The notes beneath the pieces were generated by a model that was given only the letters and a program-made list of their open reading frames with translations, ran no database searches and was not told the origin of the DNA. Below are positions 46,035 through 57,363 of a stretch of DNA of 64,000 bases, piece by piece. The first letter of the stretch is position 1, and every line of letters starts with the position of its first letter. This DNA is from Ciona savignyi (Eukaryota > Chordata > Ascidiacea > Phlebobranchia > Cionidae): the NCBI GenBank assembly GCA_000149265.1, contig CH003364.1:246984-310983 (forward strand), read 5' to 3'. The translations under genes were made by a program, and so were the position numbers.

Positions 46035-49000
46035 ATGCCAACCGGAGAGATAGTCGGGACGTGGGTAAGTCGTGTATACTTAAGTAGCCTAATTAAATCA
46101 CATCGCCTTTTGTAATTGTTTTTTTCTTGTATTCTATGAAATTGATAGTGGTTTTGACTACAGTATCCAATTTTAGTTTTTAACTTTATATAGTTTGGTT
46201 ATATAGTTTGGTTTTGCTTATTTATTCTACATTGTTTCTACTAGGCTGTAAATTTAAAGAATTCTATTCGATAACAGGGAAACATTTGTGTTAGACTAAG
46301 CTTAATACAAAGCAAGTTAGGTAAATTTCACAAGTACGCCGTTAGTGACCTTACACTCAAAGCAAGTTTTAATTGCTTAAAATAAAATCCCGTCTTTACA
46401 GTTTCCTTCAGGTTATTACGGTCACTACAGAAGCCGAACACGCAATGATATTCTTCAGGAATACCGCCATGCAGCCACACCTGTTCCCCCACCGAAATTT
46501 TCCAGTCGCGTTGTAGTAAGAAACTAGTTTTTTAGTTGTCATGTAATATAATTTAAATGCTTCCACTTTTAACTCTTTGCCTCCCAACTCGCGATATATC
46601 GCGAGTTGGTGAACAAACATGGTGTCCCGCGTCCCTATATATAGGGGCAAATCTAAAATGCGATTTCTCCGCAACGCGTAATGTTAGAGAGCTCAGCTAT
46701 GGCTCATTCGATCAAGGAAAGCCTGAAATTTATTCTCTGTAATTATCTTGGAGAAATATTCAAAATGTGAGGAGTGATAGCCTTTCTTTTTCAAGGCTTC
46801 GCCTGTGTTTTTGCTGAATTTTACACGAGTTTACACGTGACTAACTCAGCGAATAGGAGTCGTGTTAAATTGGGGAGAAGCTCTTTTTGTCAAGCAAGTG
46901 TTTCTTTACATTCTCTGTGAATTTCGTGCCGTTGAGATAAAAAGGAGAGCGTTGGTGACGTTTTCGCAGCAGGCGGTTATGCTTCGTGTTCACCAAAGCA
47001 TGAATCCAGCTGGGCCTGCTGAGCGCACGATAAAGAAAAAGGCGGCGAGACTAGCTAGTTCGGTGTGCCCTGCTTTGAAGAATATTGGATATAGTATTTG
47101 CGTTTGTTTGGTTTTGTATGCCCTTTTTACACTTCCTTCACTGTTCTTTTTTATACTTTTTACTATTTTAGTTCTACAAAACTAAAAACTTCAATGCGTT
47201 TTGGTTCAAGTTTTCATAATATAGTCAGAAAAAAGGGAAATTTCAATTACAAATAGTAAAAAAACTACTGAAGATAGAAATACAGTTCGAATTTTCCTGA
47301 GTACAAAAACTATTAGACAATCTACATTCCAATTTTCATATCATTTGGGCATTCCAATAATAAGTGAGTATTTCGTTTGTCAGTGCACCTCAAATTTTTC
47401 AAAGTCGAGCAGAATTTTCTTTGCATAAAAAGTGGTGTTCACTAAAGTTTACATAATATATTCTTTATTAGAGGTAGATTTTAGATGTGCAGCTTGTTTA
47501 AAAGAGGGATAAATTATCTTTCCAACCATACTAAATATTAAATCATAGCATAAACTTTAGAAAAACTGTGCTAATTTGAAAATGACTAAAAATTGTAAAA
47601 AACACTGCGGGACAGCATGTTTGAATTAATGCATTTGGCCGGGAGTGAAAGAGTTAAACAAAACTGGACTCTAACCTATGTTTGGGTAGGTGCGTTTTTA
47701 TTCAGCTATTTGGGCTTATTTGACCACACTGCAGTATATTGCATCCCGTTATAGCTTATATGCATTATCCTTCATAGCACCCAGTAAAACATAAATTTCC
47801 ACTTTAAATTGTAACTTTGTTTAACAGTAGTGCGTGTTATACCCTATACGTGTTGTACATGAAATATCAAATTTGAAAAACCTTTAATCAAATGTAGTTT
47901 AATCATTCTTCAGTGTGTTGTGCACAGTTTAATTAAGTGAATTATTTCGGTAATGGTAATCAAAGAAGTCAAGATTTCACTAAAGCTATAAATACACTCT
48001 CGACCGAAGAATTTATCGTTTAAGTAATCGGTTTTATGAATAGCCTGGTTTTTGGCAATGAATCGTATCAAAAACTTCCTAAAGTTGTTATACTACCATT
48101 CATTCAGTTACATTGTTGGGATAACCACATTGTATCGACGAGACTATACAAATGGCGACCTTTACAAAATCCCTGAATCAAGAATAATCGACCAAATACA
48201 ATCGGCTTGTGGTTATTTTACAATTATTTTTTTTAGTGCTTGTTTGTTGCAAATTCGATAAAATCACTGACCCTACATAGGTCCTAACAACATGGAAAAT
48301 TTTCCAATATTTTATTGTAGGTAGGCGTGTCCCGGTTATATCTGATGTATTCAATACAAAGAGGGAAAATAGCCTTTTTTATTTACAAGGTGTATAGTGG
48401 CTATACATCACGCACAGTAATACGACAAATGCAAAATTATCACTGTACTTCATACAAAATCAACAATAATTTTAGGGACTGTTTTTAGAGCATTATAAAG
48501 CAAGTTGATTCGTAGTCCTACCAAATGTAACATTTTATGAATGTTGATTCAGAAATCGTAGTCCTATCTATTGTCCCGTTTCCATGTTCAACAGCATGAA
48601 TTCAATCCGACAGTTGCTAGATTATCGTTATATGGGTTTATTCTTGAGGTGTAATTGCAACCATGTATTTTAAGCCATTGTGACAGCCTCTGTTATTAGA
48701 TATATTTTTGATGGTTTGGTCGCTCAGACCGTTTTCGTATGAGAAGCTATCTACCGTAAAACCTCTATTTGAACGTCACCTCTAGTTAAGCGTCACTTCT
48801 CATAGAACGCCACTATAGAGAAAGAGTTGACAAAAAAAGCGCCACACTCTAATTCAGCGGTGGGCACACTTTTTAAATTCGGAGTCAAAATTGTTTCATT
48901 CTTAGACTGGTGGACCAAGTAATCAAGCCTCCAGTTACATACCTATATAGTGTAGTTTGTCACTGTTGACAAAAATACGATACATTACCAGTTAAAACCA

Positions 49001-50912
49001 GAAAGTACTGCTGCGTCAGCGACGCACAAGTTAGGCTGTGCCATCATAATTACGTTTGATGTTTTTTCATGTTCTTTAGATGTTTGTTGTTTTTTTATTT
49101 ACATTATTAATTATATTTATCTTCTAAAATTCTGACCAGCTAGTCAAAAAATAAGAGTGCCACCCACGAATTGAATACCACCTTTAATAGAGCGACAATA
49201 TAGGCCAGGGGAAGGGTTGAAAAATAGAAACGTTTGTGGCGCTCAAATAGAGGTTTTACGATGTGTTGTTTTCCATTTAAAACTTTCATGCGAATAACTT
49301 ATGTTTTACAGAAATCTCCAGACAAGCACTTATTTTCGAACCATGACAATAAGCACTCCTTTCCTACTGATGCCAGTTACTTCGACACTGTAAATATATC
49401 CGTGTTTACTATTTGTATCATTAATAAGACCGCTTGAAGTGTCGCGTTTCGGTTCTTTTGCGCAATACGCGCGATTGCCGAATTACTTCTGCTTTTTCGT
49501 CTCAGCCCTATGAGAAAGACTACAAAAACTTTAAATGTACAACCATTTTTACTGTACGCCTTTCATACCTTTCAAAACACAATTCCCACTAGCAAATTAA
49601 ATTTTAAAATGATTAAACTAGTCTATTGTTTCGTCACAAAGTTATTCGATAATCCTGTAAAAATCCATGCTCAAATTAAGCCAGGTCTCCCATAAAGGAA
49701 GTTAATGACAGAAAGCTTTTACGGTGTACTATCTTACAAATACGTAGGGTCCACTGCAGATGCTGGGTAATTTGTAGGGCTAGGCACGAATGTTTTCTAA
49801 ATCCGATGGGTTATTGGTTAAAAAACTAAAACAAAGTCTCCATTGTAATTAATATACAGCAATAGCTTTGTCAGCTATGGGCATGTACTGGTAATCTGAC
49901 GTTTTTACCTACAGCCAGTATTATACATATATGTCATAATCCATAAGAATTGACTAGCAATATAATATTATTTTGTTTATACAGGGCCTGGGTAAAAGAA
50001 AAGCTACTACATCTGTCAATTCTTTCAATCCTGAGCTAATAGCATGGATGCCACATAAAGAGGAAATCTCAAAGGCGGGCTCGGTTATGTCTTTATACAG
50101 GCGAGTATATAAATATGCAAGATAGGCCACTGTTATCCTGGAAACTCGAAATATTGCAAGTGACTAACATTAATGAAAACACCGTATGTGCACGTGCGGA
50201 CAGGAAAAGATGGTCTTGTGTATCACATAGGATTTTGTGTCCATACCATGGTCAACGTAACATATGGTTGCGATATTAAGACAGAAGTAATACACCGTCA
50301 TATATATTTCAATATATTTTATTACGAAAGTCGCTTTTATCTTTTGTTAGTTGCCTAGCCGTATTAATAACAAATTATTTGATTTCAAACAGGATTGACT
50401 TTCGGGCTGGATGTAAGGAAAAAAACTTCCAGCAAAGACTGTCACCCCGTATAAGACACCGCATGTCTAATATGGAGGCCGATGACGCAAGGCTAAAATG
50501 GATATCAGACTACAAAAGACAATATAGCCACGGGCAACCAAACCCCCGAATCAACACCGATTTTTGCACTGGTCTACCACATAAAAACGGGGACATAAAC
50601 CAAAGGTCTCACCGACTGCTTAATACAACCGGACGGCTGCCAAAATCAACTCCTACCTACGAGGAAAGCGGTCGAAGACGTACCAAATCAGCACCGCTGC
50701 GCTACAGTGTCGGAGATTGCTTAGTATGGAACGGGGGCGCAGATAGATTTACTGGAATCCAGCGCCAAATGCAGGCGACCTCGACCCTGCGCACCACACA
50801 ACCAACAATAAACACTGCTACCAGTATGACACCGGCAGCTACTAGTATAACAACCTATACCCCTTTGGATGTTCCCCCAACTAATCTTCCAACGATTAAG
50901 GTACTAAGTTAA
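46035..50912 (+). CDS. CIMIP7: C3orf84-like ciliary microtubule-associated protein
   Basis: Five exons: 46035-46064, 46402-46515, 49312-49389, 49985-50100 and 50393-50912 (TAA), 285 aa. The N-terminal 45 residues match human C3orf84 (which I believe is now named CIMIP7): GTWFPSGYYGHYRSRTRND and EYRHAATPVPPPKF against its GSWHNNGFYGHYRSQ and REYHLAAKPQPP. The following HDNKHSF and GLGKRK match HDNRTSF and GIGRRK. Later segments (YRRIDFRAGC, KSAPLRYSVGDCLVWN) fit the DFR and VSECLNW positions. The family is expressed in ciliated cells and sperm and is thought to bind axonemal microtubules. The last exon is longer than in human and ends in a Thr/Pro-rich tail. Intron 4 needs a GC donor (AG|GCGAGT at 50100) to keep phase. 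The exon-2 donor could be 46512 instead of 46515. Intron 2 holds a TTAA element and a TIR element. Confidence 0.82.
46573..47653. mobile_element. TTAA-flanked non-autonomous DNA element, copy 1
   Basis: Flanked by TTAA at 46569-46572 and 47654-47657. The ends CTCTTTGCCTCCC and GGGAGTGAAAGAG form short inverted repeats. It is 1081 bp long and matches, in inverted orientation, the 57917-58932 element over essentially its whole length. The TTAA target suggests piggyBac-type mobilisation. The 107-codon ORF at 46862-47185 is not intact in the other copy and resembles no transposase I know. Lies in CIMIP7 intron 2. Confidence 0.85.
48755..49260. mobile_element. TIR element (CGTAAAACCTCTATTTGA ends) in CIMIP7 intron 2
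   Basis: CGTAAAACCTCTATTTGAACG at the left and CTCAAATAGAGGTTTTACG at the right are inverted repeats about 506 bp apart. The left end is followed by related phrases (tagttaagcgtcac, atagaacgccac) and the right end preceded by tttgtggcgctc. Within it, cagcggtgggcacac at 48855 resembles a hAT terminus, suggesting a nested insertion, though its TSD is unresolved. The right end stops 51 bases before the CIMIP7 exon at 49312. Confidence 0.65.
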
Positions 50913-51505
50913 AGTAAGTTGGACGAGTAACCTGGTTGGTTAAAAGTACACACTTTTATACACAAAATGCTTTGTTATTCTAGTAAATCCGCTTATTACA
51001 GAATTGTCAACTTTTTTTATTGTGTAAATCACCCCATTACGCATTATTTTTTACAGATACACCCCAAACTTTTAGAACGAAAGTATTTTAACCGTTTTTT
51101 TCTTGATTTTTTACGTAAATTTACAAAACAATGCATGCTTCACCTTTTTCTTAACTTATTAATAGATAAACAAGAAAAGTACACAAATCACAACATTTTC
51201 ATATACTGTTTCTTTTAAAAAATCGAATTTTATATTTCTATTTCGCCAAAAACGAGAATTCTGTAAATATAAACTGTTACGCACTGAATACGAACAAAAT
51301 CGATTTCCTGAATACAAGAGCATATATATAAATACCGGTGTTTACGTTATTACTGTAAACAATATGTGCAGCTATTTTGCGTCCGTAAGGTCGGTAAGTA
51401 TATATACAATTAAGCGTAGATAAATGCCCTTAGGGTAAAAGGCAGTTTACGCTGGTCAAGAAAAGGTTAAAAGTATATATCAATTGAATCATACTTGACC
51501 AAAAA

Positions 51506-53686
51506 ATGCCAAATTGCTGTGTCAAGGAGTTTCAGTGTAAGTTTTTTGGCTTCTACGACAGCAGAAGGCACGACTTCTATGTTTCACCAAGTAAGTAGTA
51601 TAATAGCTATCTATACTTGATACCAAGACGGGATCAAATTCTCAGTTTTAGTGCCGCGAGTTGGATAATGACATCGGTTAAAGTACAGAGAGACGTCTGA
51701 ATAATACAAACCGACTGCCGAGTTGCCAATAGATTCGTTTTGACAGCAATTTTTAGATACAAAATACTTTTAGTTTAGCTATATGGGTCCAATTTAAAAA
51801 AAATGGACACATATTGTTATGGGTATTTTTTGTCCGTTTTTTCGTTTTTTCTATTTTTTGTTGTTTGTTTATGCGATGAAACACAAAGCAGAAGCTTGGG
51901 TAACAAAAATTTTAAAGAAAAATCATAAAGACACTGAAATACTTAGCGGTGTTTGTAAGGTAACCCATGGGGTGGCATGACGATATTCCTAGCGAGTTTC
52001 TTAGTTATATATAACAAATACCACCGGGGACTGTACCTCCGACAATCCGCCTGCAGAAGGTAATCTGACTGGTGCCGTACGGTAGTGCGGCCGAATGGTT
52101 ATCACGACCGATACACATACATATAAAAAACTACCGATACACATATAAAAAACGGTCTTAGTAACGAGCCCCAATGTGGGTTCTAAACCTGGTAAAAAAA
52201 TCTTACTGGAATCTGTGCACTACAATGTGCTATTCCGACCCTTCACACTATACTATATTTAAACATATTCCTACTAAGCTTTTTTCAATTTATTTTAGTG
52301 GGGGAACAACAAGGTTATATTCCTGGTGTACCGGGCGATTGTTTTCCTTTACACCCTCGCTTGGATCATAGCGGACCTTACAGTATACTACCAGCCGCGT
52401 TACTGGATATTTCTCACCAACTGGGTTGAAGTAATCGGGTGCTTGTATTTCTGCCTTGCATTTTTTCTCGCCCTCTATGGTTATTTCGCCAGTAAACAGG
52501 ATATTGATCGAGAAAAGGGTAAGTTGATTTGTTCATTCGCAACCATAGTTAAGGGTGAGTAAAGTACCGTGCTCAGTGGATTAATATCTTTAATGAACGT
52601 TATAAAATATCTATGTCAAAGAAGATATAAAAAATTTGGAAGAAACAAATGAACCGGCCACATAGGTTGATAATTCTGAGTTGGATCTTTACATTATAAC
52701 CTGTTATAGGCGAGGTGTTTGTATATGGTTTATTTATTTAGATAACTGTAACTGTAGTTACCTAAATCCCTTGTTTAAATCGGTAAAGTTAAAGTAGTAT
52801 AAAGGACTAGGAAACCACAAGGGGGGTAACACACGGGCAATCGCAAATCACCTCGTCGCGCCCACCGTCGAGTTAACGAAGCTATGGCAGTGTTTTGTGT
52901 GGAAATGTGGGAATCCTTTATTTTAGTTTAAGCCATAACTGGGTTCAAGCCACGTCCGTTAAGCGTATTGCCTAAGAACACAACCGACTAGCTAGCGACC
53001 AGTTTCGAACTTGCAACCTTTCGGCTGAAAGACGACACATTAATCCTACAAGCTAAACAGTCGGACGACGCAGTGTTTCAAAGCTCTCTACTGACATCCA
53101 AATCCTTTTGTTATTCCACAAATGGGGATAATCATAAACATCCCATTCCATTCTATATTTAATACCGAATTCTCATCTTAAAGGAACCAACTGGGGCTGT
53201 GGAGTAGTTTGGATTTTGTTCAACGTTTCCATCAACGCCGCTGTTATAACTGACATCCTTTTCTGGGCCCTGCTGTCGAATGGACTATCTCCTGCCCAGC
53301 TAGCTGACCCGTTTAATATTCACTCCCATGCGATTAATCTGGTCCTACTTCTGATTGATCTGTTCGTGTTCTCATACCCAATACGTATCCTGCACCTGAT
53401 TTACCCGATGGGTCTTGGGTTGGTTTACACCGCATTTACTCTCATCCTGCATGGGGCGAGATATACCTCGGCTGTTTACGCCGTTATAAACTGGCAGACT
53501 TTTCCAGCACTTGCAGCCGGAGTCTGTTTCGGTGCTAGTTTAGTAGCAATGCCGATCAGTCACTTGCTGGTGTTCGGATTGTACAAGATCAGAGCACTTA
53601 TAGCGCGCAAAAACGGATGCATGAGTCAACAAGGCGGCGATCAGTCATTCGAAATGGGCCAAACTAACATGGCGTATGACAATTAA
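51506..53686 (+). CDS. Rolling-stone-like membrane protein, tandem copy 1
   Basis: Exons 51506-51590, 52299-52518 and 53184-53686 (TAA) correspond one to one with the neighbour at 54611-56874. Family: rolling stone (Rost), multi-pass membrane proteins; Drosophila rost is required for myoblast fusion. Visible features: a short Cys-containing N-terminus (CKFFGFYDSRRHDFYVSP), YRAIVFLYTLAWI with the YQPRYWIFLTNW motif, then hydrophobic segments including NIHSHAIN, LLLIDLFVFSYPIRILHLIYP, GLVYTAFTLILHG and INW, and a tail ending SFEMGQTNMAYDN. Exon 2/3 phases agree, but the consensus donor after exon 1 (A|GTAAGT) leaves one base too many for the phase-0 exon 2. Intron 2 carries a SINE A (minus) and intron 1 a SINE B. 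Confidence 0.75.
52085..52195 (+). repeat. SINE family B copy (+)
   Basis: Begins gtgcggccgaatggttatcacgacc (A-box-like), has a duplicated ccgatacacatataaaaaac segment, then acggtcttagtaacgagccc and tgggttctaaacctgg (B-box-like). It is a second tRNA-derived family, also seen at 61185-61275 (minus), 19625-19675 (minus) and as a fragment at 44822-44860 (+). Confidence 0.7.
52815..53155 (-). repeat. SINE family A copy (minus) in rolling-stone copy 1 intron 2
   Basis: Shows ggggggtaacacacgggcaat, cgcgcccaccgtcgag, ctagctagcgaccagtttcgaac and ggctgaaagacgacac, followed by a separate tail piece (aaatggggataatcataaacat). Confidence 0.85.
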
Positions 53687-54610
53687 CGTAAAACCACCCA
53701 ACACATGGACATATATTAAACATGTTTTTTCGACATAGTGTGTGGACCACTTTCTCTTACAATTTGGTTACACATTATTTCGGCAAATATTTTTATTATA
53801 TCTATCTTTCTCTAAATAAGCCAACCAGTAATGAATTCTTTAACCCCAATATCCTTCCTTGGCAATATTAAATATTCCCCCATTTATTAAATGTTATTAT
53901 TACAACGATTGCATTGTATTTATGGATGCCTTTTGTTATTATTGTCTTTACCGGTTATATCTTTGTTCCAATGACCACTAAGGTCCGTTCTATATCGGTT
54001 TCTGTATCACATTTGTATACAAGACTGACCGAATTACGAGACTGAGTTAAGCCATCGCACATTCTACTTCTTAGTACGCTTTAAGTACGTTGTATTCTAG
54101 TATTATCATACGTTGCAAGCAGTATTTATTTGTTTCCATTATCATCCGCGAAATGAAATCAAATTACTCAGAAAATCTGTCCCATGCACAAAACATACCG
54201 CGAAAAGCAATAACGAGCTGCTCATTCGCTGCGAGTGATTGTGTAGTTCAGAACAGTATATGTAGGCAAGTGTGTTTAGTATTGTTATTGAGATGTTATT
54301 TAACCTTGTGGTCTGTTACAAAGGCGATTTTTAAAGTTTGATTACAATTACGTCACTTAGCACTCTATGACGTTTATGGCATCATAAAATATTCTGCTGT
54401 TTAGTATATAAAGCTTGAGAATACAAACGCTAAGAATAGATTAGATTCCTAATTTTTATTTAATATTTAGTTGTTTTTGCCGAATAGCAAATAGTACATC
54501 GAGCTGTTGTCATTCAAATTACAAGTTGCAAAATCTAAACAGGATCTATAAGTACATGTAATATAATATTTCGTGTTGATCAGTTTTATATTAATTCATA
54601 AAGCGACAAA

Positions 54611-56874
54611 ATGGCTACCAGCTGCGGTTATGAGTTTCAGTGCAAAATGTTTGGCTTCTACGACTGCAAGGCGCACGACTTTTATGTTTCACAGGTAAGT
54701 AAAGATTAGTGCATGTTGTCGTATACAAAAGTGTTTTAACGGTGTATATTGTAAAAGGGTAAATCATTATAATAGGGTGTACAACATACAACAAGACATT
54801 ATAGTAAATTTATTTACAAGTTGTCACTGTATTATTATAAATTGACAGAATTGTTTCTTTTTCCATTAACATCGATGCACTTTTAGTGTATTGCGTTGTA
54901 AAGACTGGGTTGAGCAAGCTTTAAAGTAAACGTTGAAAATGTGTACGATTTTAAAATAAGTTGACAAGCATTGGTTTACTATTTCCAGTCTCCAAAGCTA
55001 TTTAGTGTTTTGTATGCCTTTATGTGAACAAGCGTTTAAATTCACTCGTTTTATGCCTCGTCTGTTAAGTGTCTTGTACCTGATACAAACATGTCCCATA
55101 GCATTATAACTAGCCACGGTAAAAAAACTAACCAGCTGGTCGCCTGTGTCCTTAGGCAAAGCACCTAACGGACATTGCCTTAAACCCAGTGGAATGATGC
55201 GGTCTACTAAATTAAAGGAACGACTAAATCATACACCACACATTGAAATTGCTCCGGTATCCCGACGGTTGGCGCGAGGTGATTACCCGTGTTTTAACGC
55301 CCCTTGCGTTTTTTCATTGACGGGTATAAACATGAAGTGTGTGTAGTGTATTCCTATTCTATCCAGCTTGACATTCGCTTTTTCGCAGTGGGGAGATAAC
55401 AAGACGCTCTTCCTTATCTACCGTGCCTTTTTCTTTCTGTATACTCTCGCTTGGATAATTGCTGACGTAACAGTGAATTACCAACCTCAGTATTGGGTGT
55501 ACCTAACCAACTGGTCCGAAGTTACATGTTGCTTGTATCTCTGTATTGCTTTCCTGACTGCGCTGTACGGGTATTTCACGAAAGCGGACATCGACAAGGA
55601 AAAAGGTAACATATACATGCAGCTGAGTATTGCACAATGCGTGTGTGAAGATATAGTTTAGTTTAGTTTTTTTTGTTTCCACGATGAAAACATAAATCAG
55701 GATTTTTTAAAAAAATTGGAAAACGGGAAAAAACGGCAAAACGACAGTCGTTGGAACACGTCTAAAAACAAGCAATAAATTATTAAAATCCGGTAAAATT
55801 ATACGTGGCCGCTAAACCCAAGTAAAAAATAAATAAATAAAATAAATAAGAAAACACTATAATTAGGTTATTTGGTACATGAATAGCGACATGCCCAGTA
55901 TAAATTGGCCAATGTTAACTGTAACTGATGGGTTTATTCATAACTTAAAAAATGCAGTAAGAAACTCAGTTTGTTAAAATTTGAGCAATACATTAAAGTT
56001 GTACCTTTGCGACGATTCAAAACTGAGGTCTTTAACCCACAGGTTTTCCCCAACTTTAAGCTCGCGACCTCTTCACAGATCAAAATATACATTTTTATTA
56101 CAATACATACAGCAGTTTATTTAAAATTGATGTTCTCTTTGAGACCCCTAAAATTCATTGCGCGTCCCGCAGTTTGGGAAGCCCTGGTCTATATGACATA
56201 AAACTATCAAAATAAGTACAGAATTTAAACAAGTAAAACTATAAGCATCATAATTATCTGATTTAAGCAAATTCTTTGTTCGTTGAAACTCGAACGATTA
56301 ATTTTTGAACAATATGTTTTAAGTTAATAAGTCCTAAAAAATTATTGGTAAGTATTTTCATTACAATGCAGGTACTAATTGGGGATGCAATATCGCGTGG
56401 GTTCTCTTTGACGTGGCATTCTCAGTTACTCTGGTGACCGACGTGTTTTTTTGGGCTGCTGTATCACGTGACACCCCGTCATCAGTTCTGGGAGGCCCAT
56501 TTAACATTCACTCACACGTCATAACCTTTATTATGTTACTGATAGACTTATTCGTCTCCGCCTACCCGATTAGGGTATTGCATATACTCTACGGGGTGTG
56601 CTACGGGTTGGTGTACTCCGCTTTTACCCTGATTTTACATGGAAGTGGGTACATGTCGTCCATCTATCGCTTAATTGACTGGAAAGACGAACCGCTAATC
56701 GCGATCGCTGTTATTTTTGGGATGAGTTTTGGGGCAATACCAGTGGCTCATTTGCTTGCATTTGGATTGTACCATCTGAGAGCTTTTATCGCTCGAAAAT
56801 GTAGTTCGGGTGAAAACGACAGCCTACATGACCAACTAGAAATGGGACAGACGAACCCTGGTTATACAGCATAA
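54611..56874 (+). CDS. Rolling-stone-like membrane protein, tandem copy 2
   Basis: Exons 54611-54694, 55389-55605 and 56372-56874 (TAA) have agreeing phases (0 and 1) and encode 267 aa. Same family and layout as copy 1: CKMFGFYDCKAHDFYVSQ, then YRAFFFLYTLAWI, NYQPQYWVYLTNW, CIAFLTALYGYF, GTNWGC..AWVLFDVAF, NIHSHVITFIMLLIDLFVSA, YPIRVLHILYG, GLVYSAFTLILHGSG and the C-terminal LEMGQTNPGYTA. The shared C-terminal EMGQTN.xY motif in both copies suggests a conserved cytosolic signal. An ATTAAA near 56923 may be its poly(A) signal. The two genes lie about 925 bp apart and derive from local duplication, with exons kept and introns diverged. Confidence 0.85.
55105..55350 (+). repeat. SINE family A copy (+) in rolling-stone copy 2 intron 1
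   Basis: aaccagctggtcgcctgtgt, ttaaacccagtggaatgatg, gctccggtatcccgacggtt, ggcgcgaggtgatta and cgggtataaacatgaa. It ends about 40 bases before the exon at 55389. Confidence 0.85.
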
Positions 56875-57363
56875 CATTTGCCCGGCTGTTTTCATGGTTC
56901 CGACACGTTGAAATAGTTTAAAATTAAAGTACCGTCTTTATTGTACACCTTATAAATATAATGGCTCATGTAATCCCACAAAAAAATGCTAAAGAAAGAT
57001 CTAATCATTTTTTAACCGTAGGAACCAACACAAGAATCATATTCTTATACATATAATAATCGTTGGTACCATAATGTGATCATTTTTACTGTAACATTAC
57101 CATATAACTTTACGTTTTGCTCCTTTTTTATAACATACAAAGCTGTAAGGTAAATGTCTTATTAATAGTGTATCAATTGTGTTGTTAGTAGGCCTACGTT
57201 GGTTTGTTTTTCATAAGCTGGAATGTGAACTTAAATTTACTATAAAGAAACAAATACCTGTTCGCCGACTGCCTGTGTGAATCAAACATTAAAACCTTTA
57301 TACTGTAAATGTTTTATTATCTTTAATACTTTTATATTTTTAAGTTTACTTAATATACTAGAT

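Noticed and set aside
46862-47185. 107-aa ORF with a hydrophobic C-terminus as a possible gene
   Set aside because: It lies wholly inside a TTAA-flanked repeat element, is not intact in the second copy and matches no known family.
52085-52195. Possible tRNA gene
   Set aside because: A and B boxes are separated by a duplicated AT-rich spacer and no cloverleaf can be drawn; it is a SINE.
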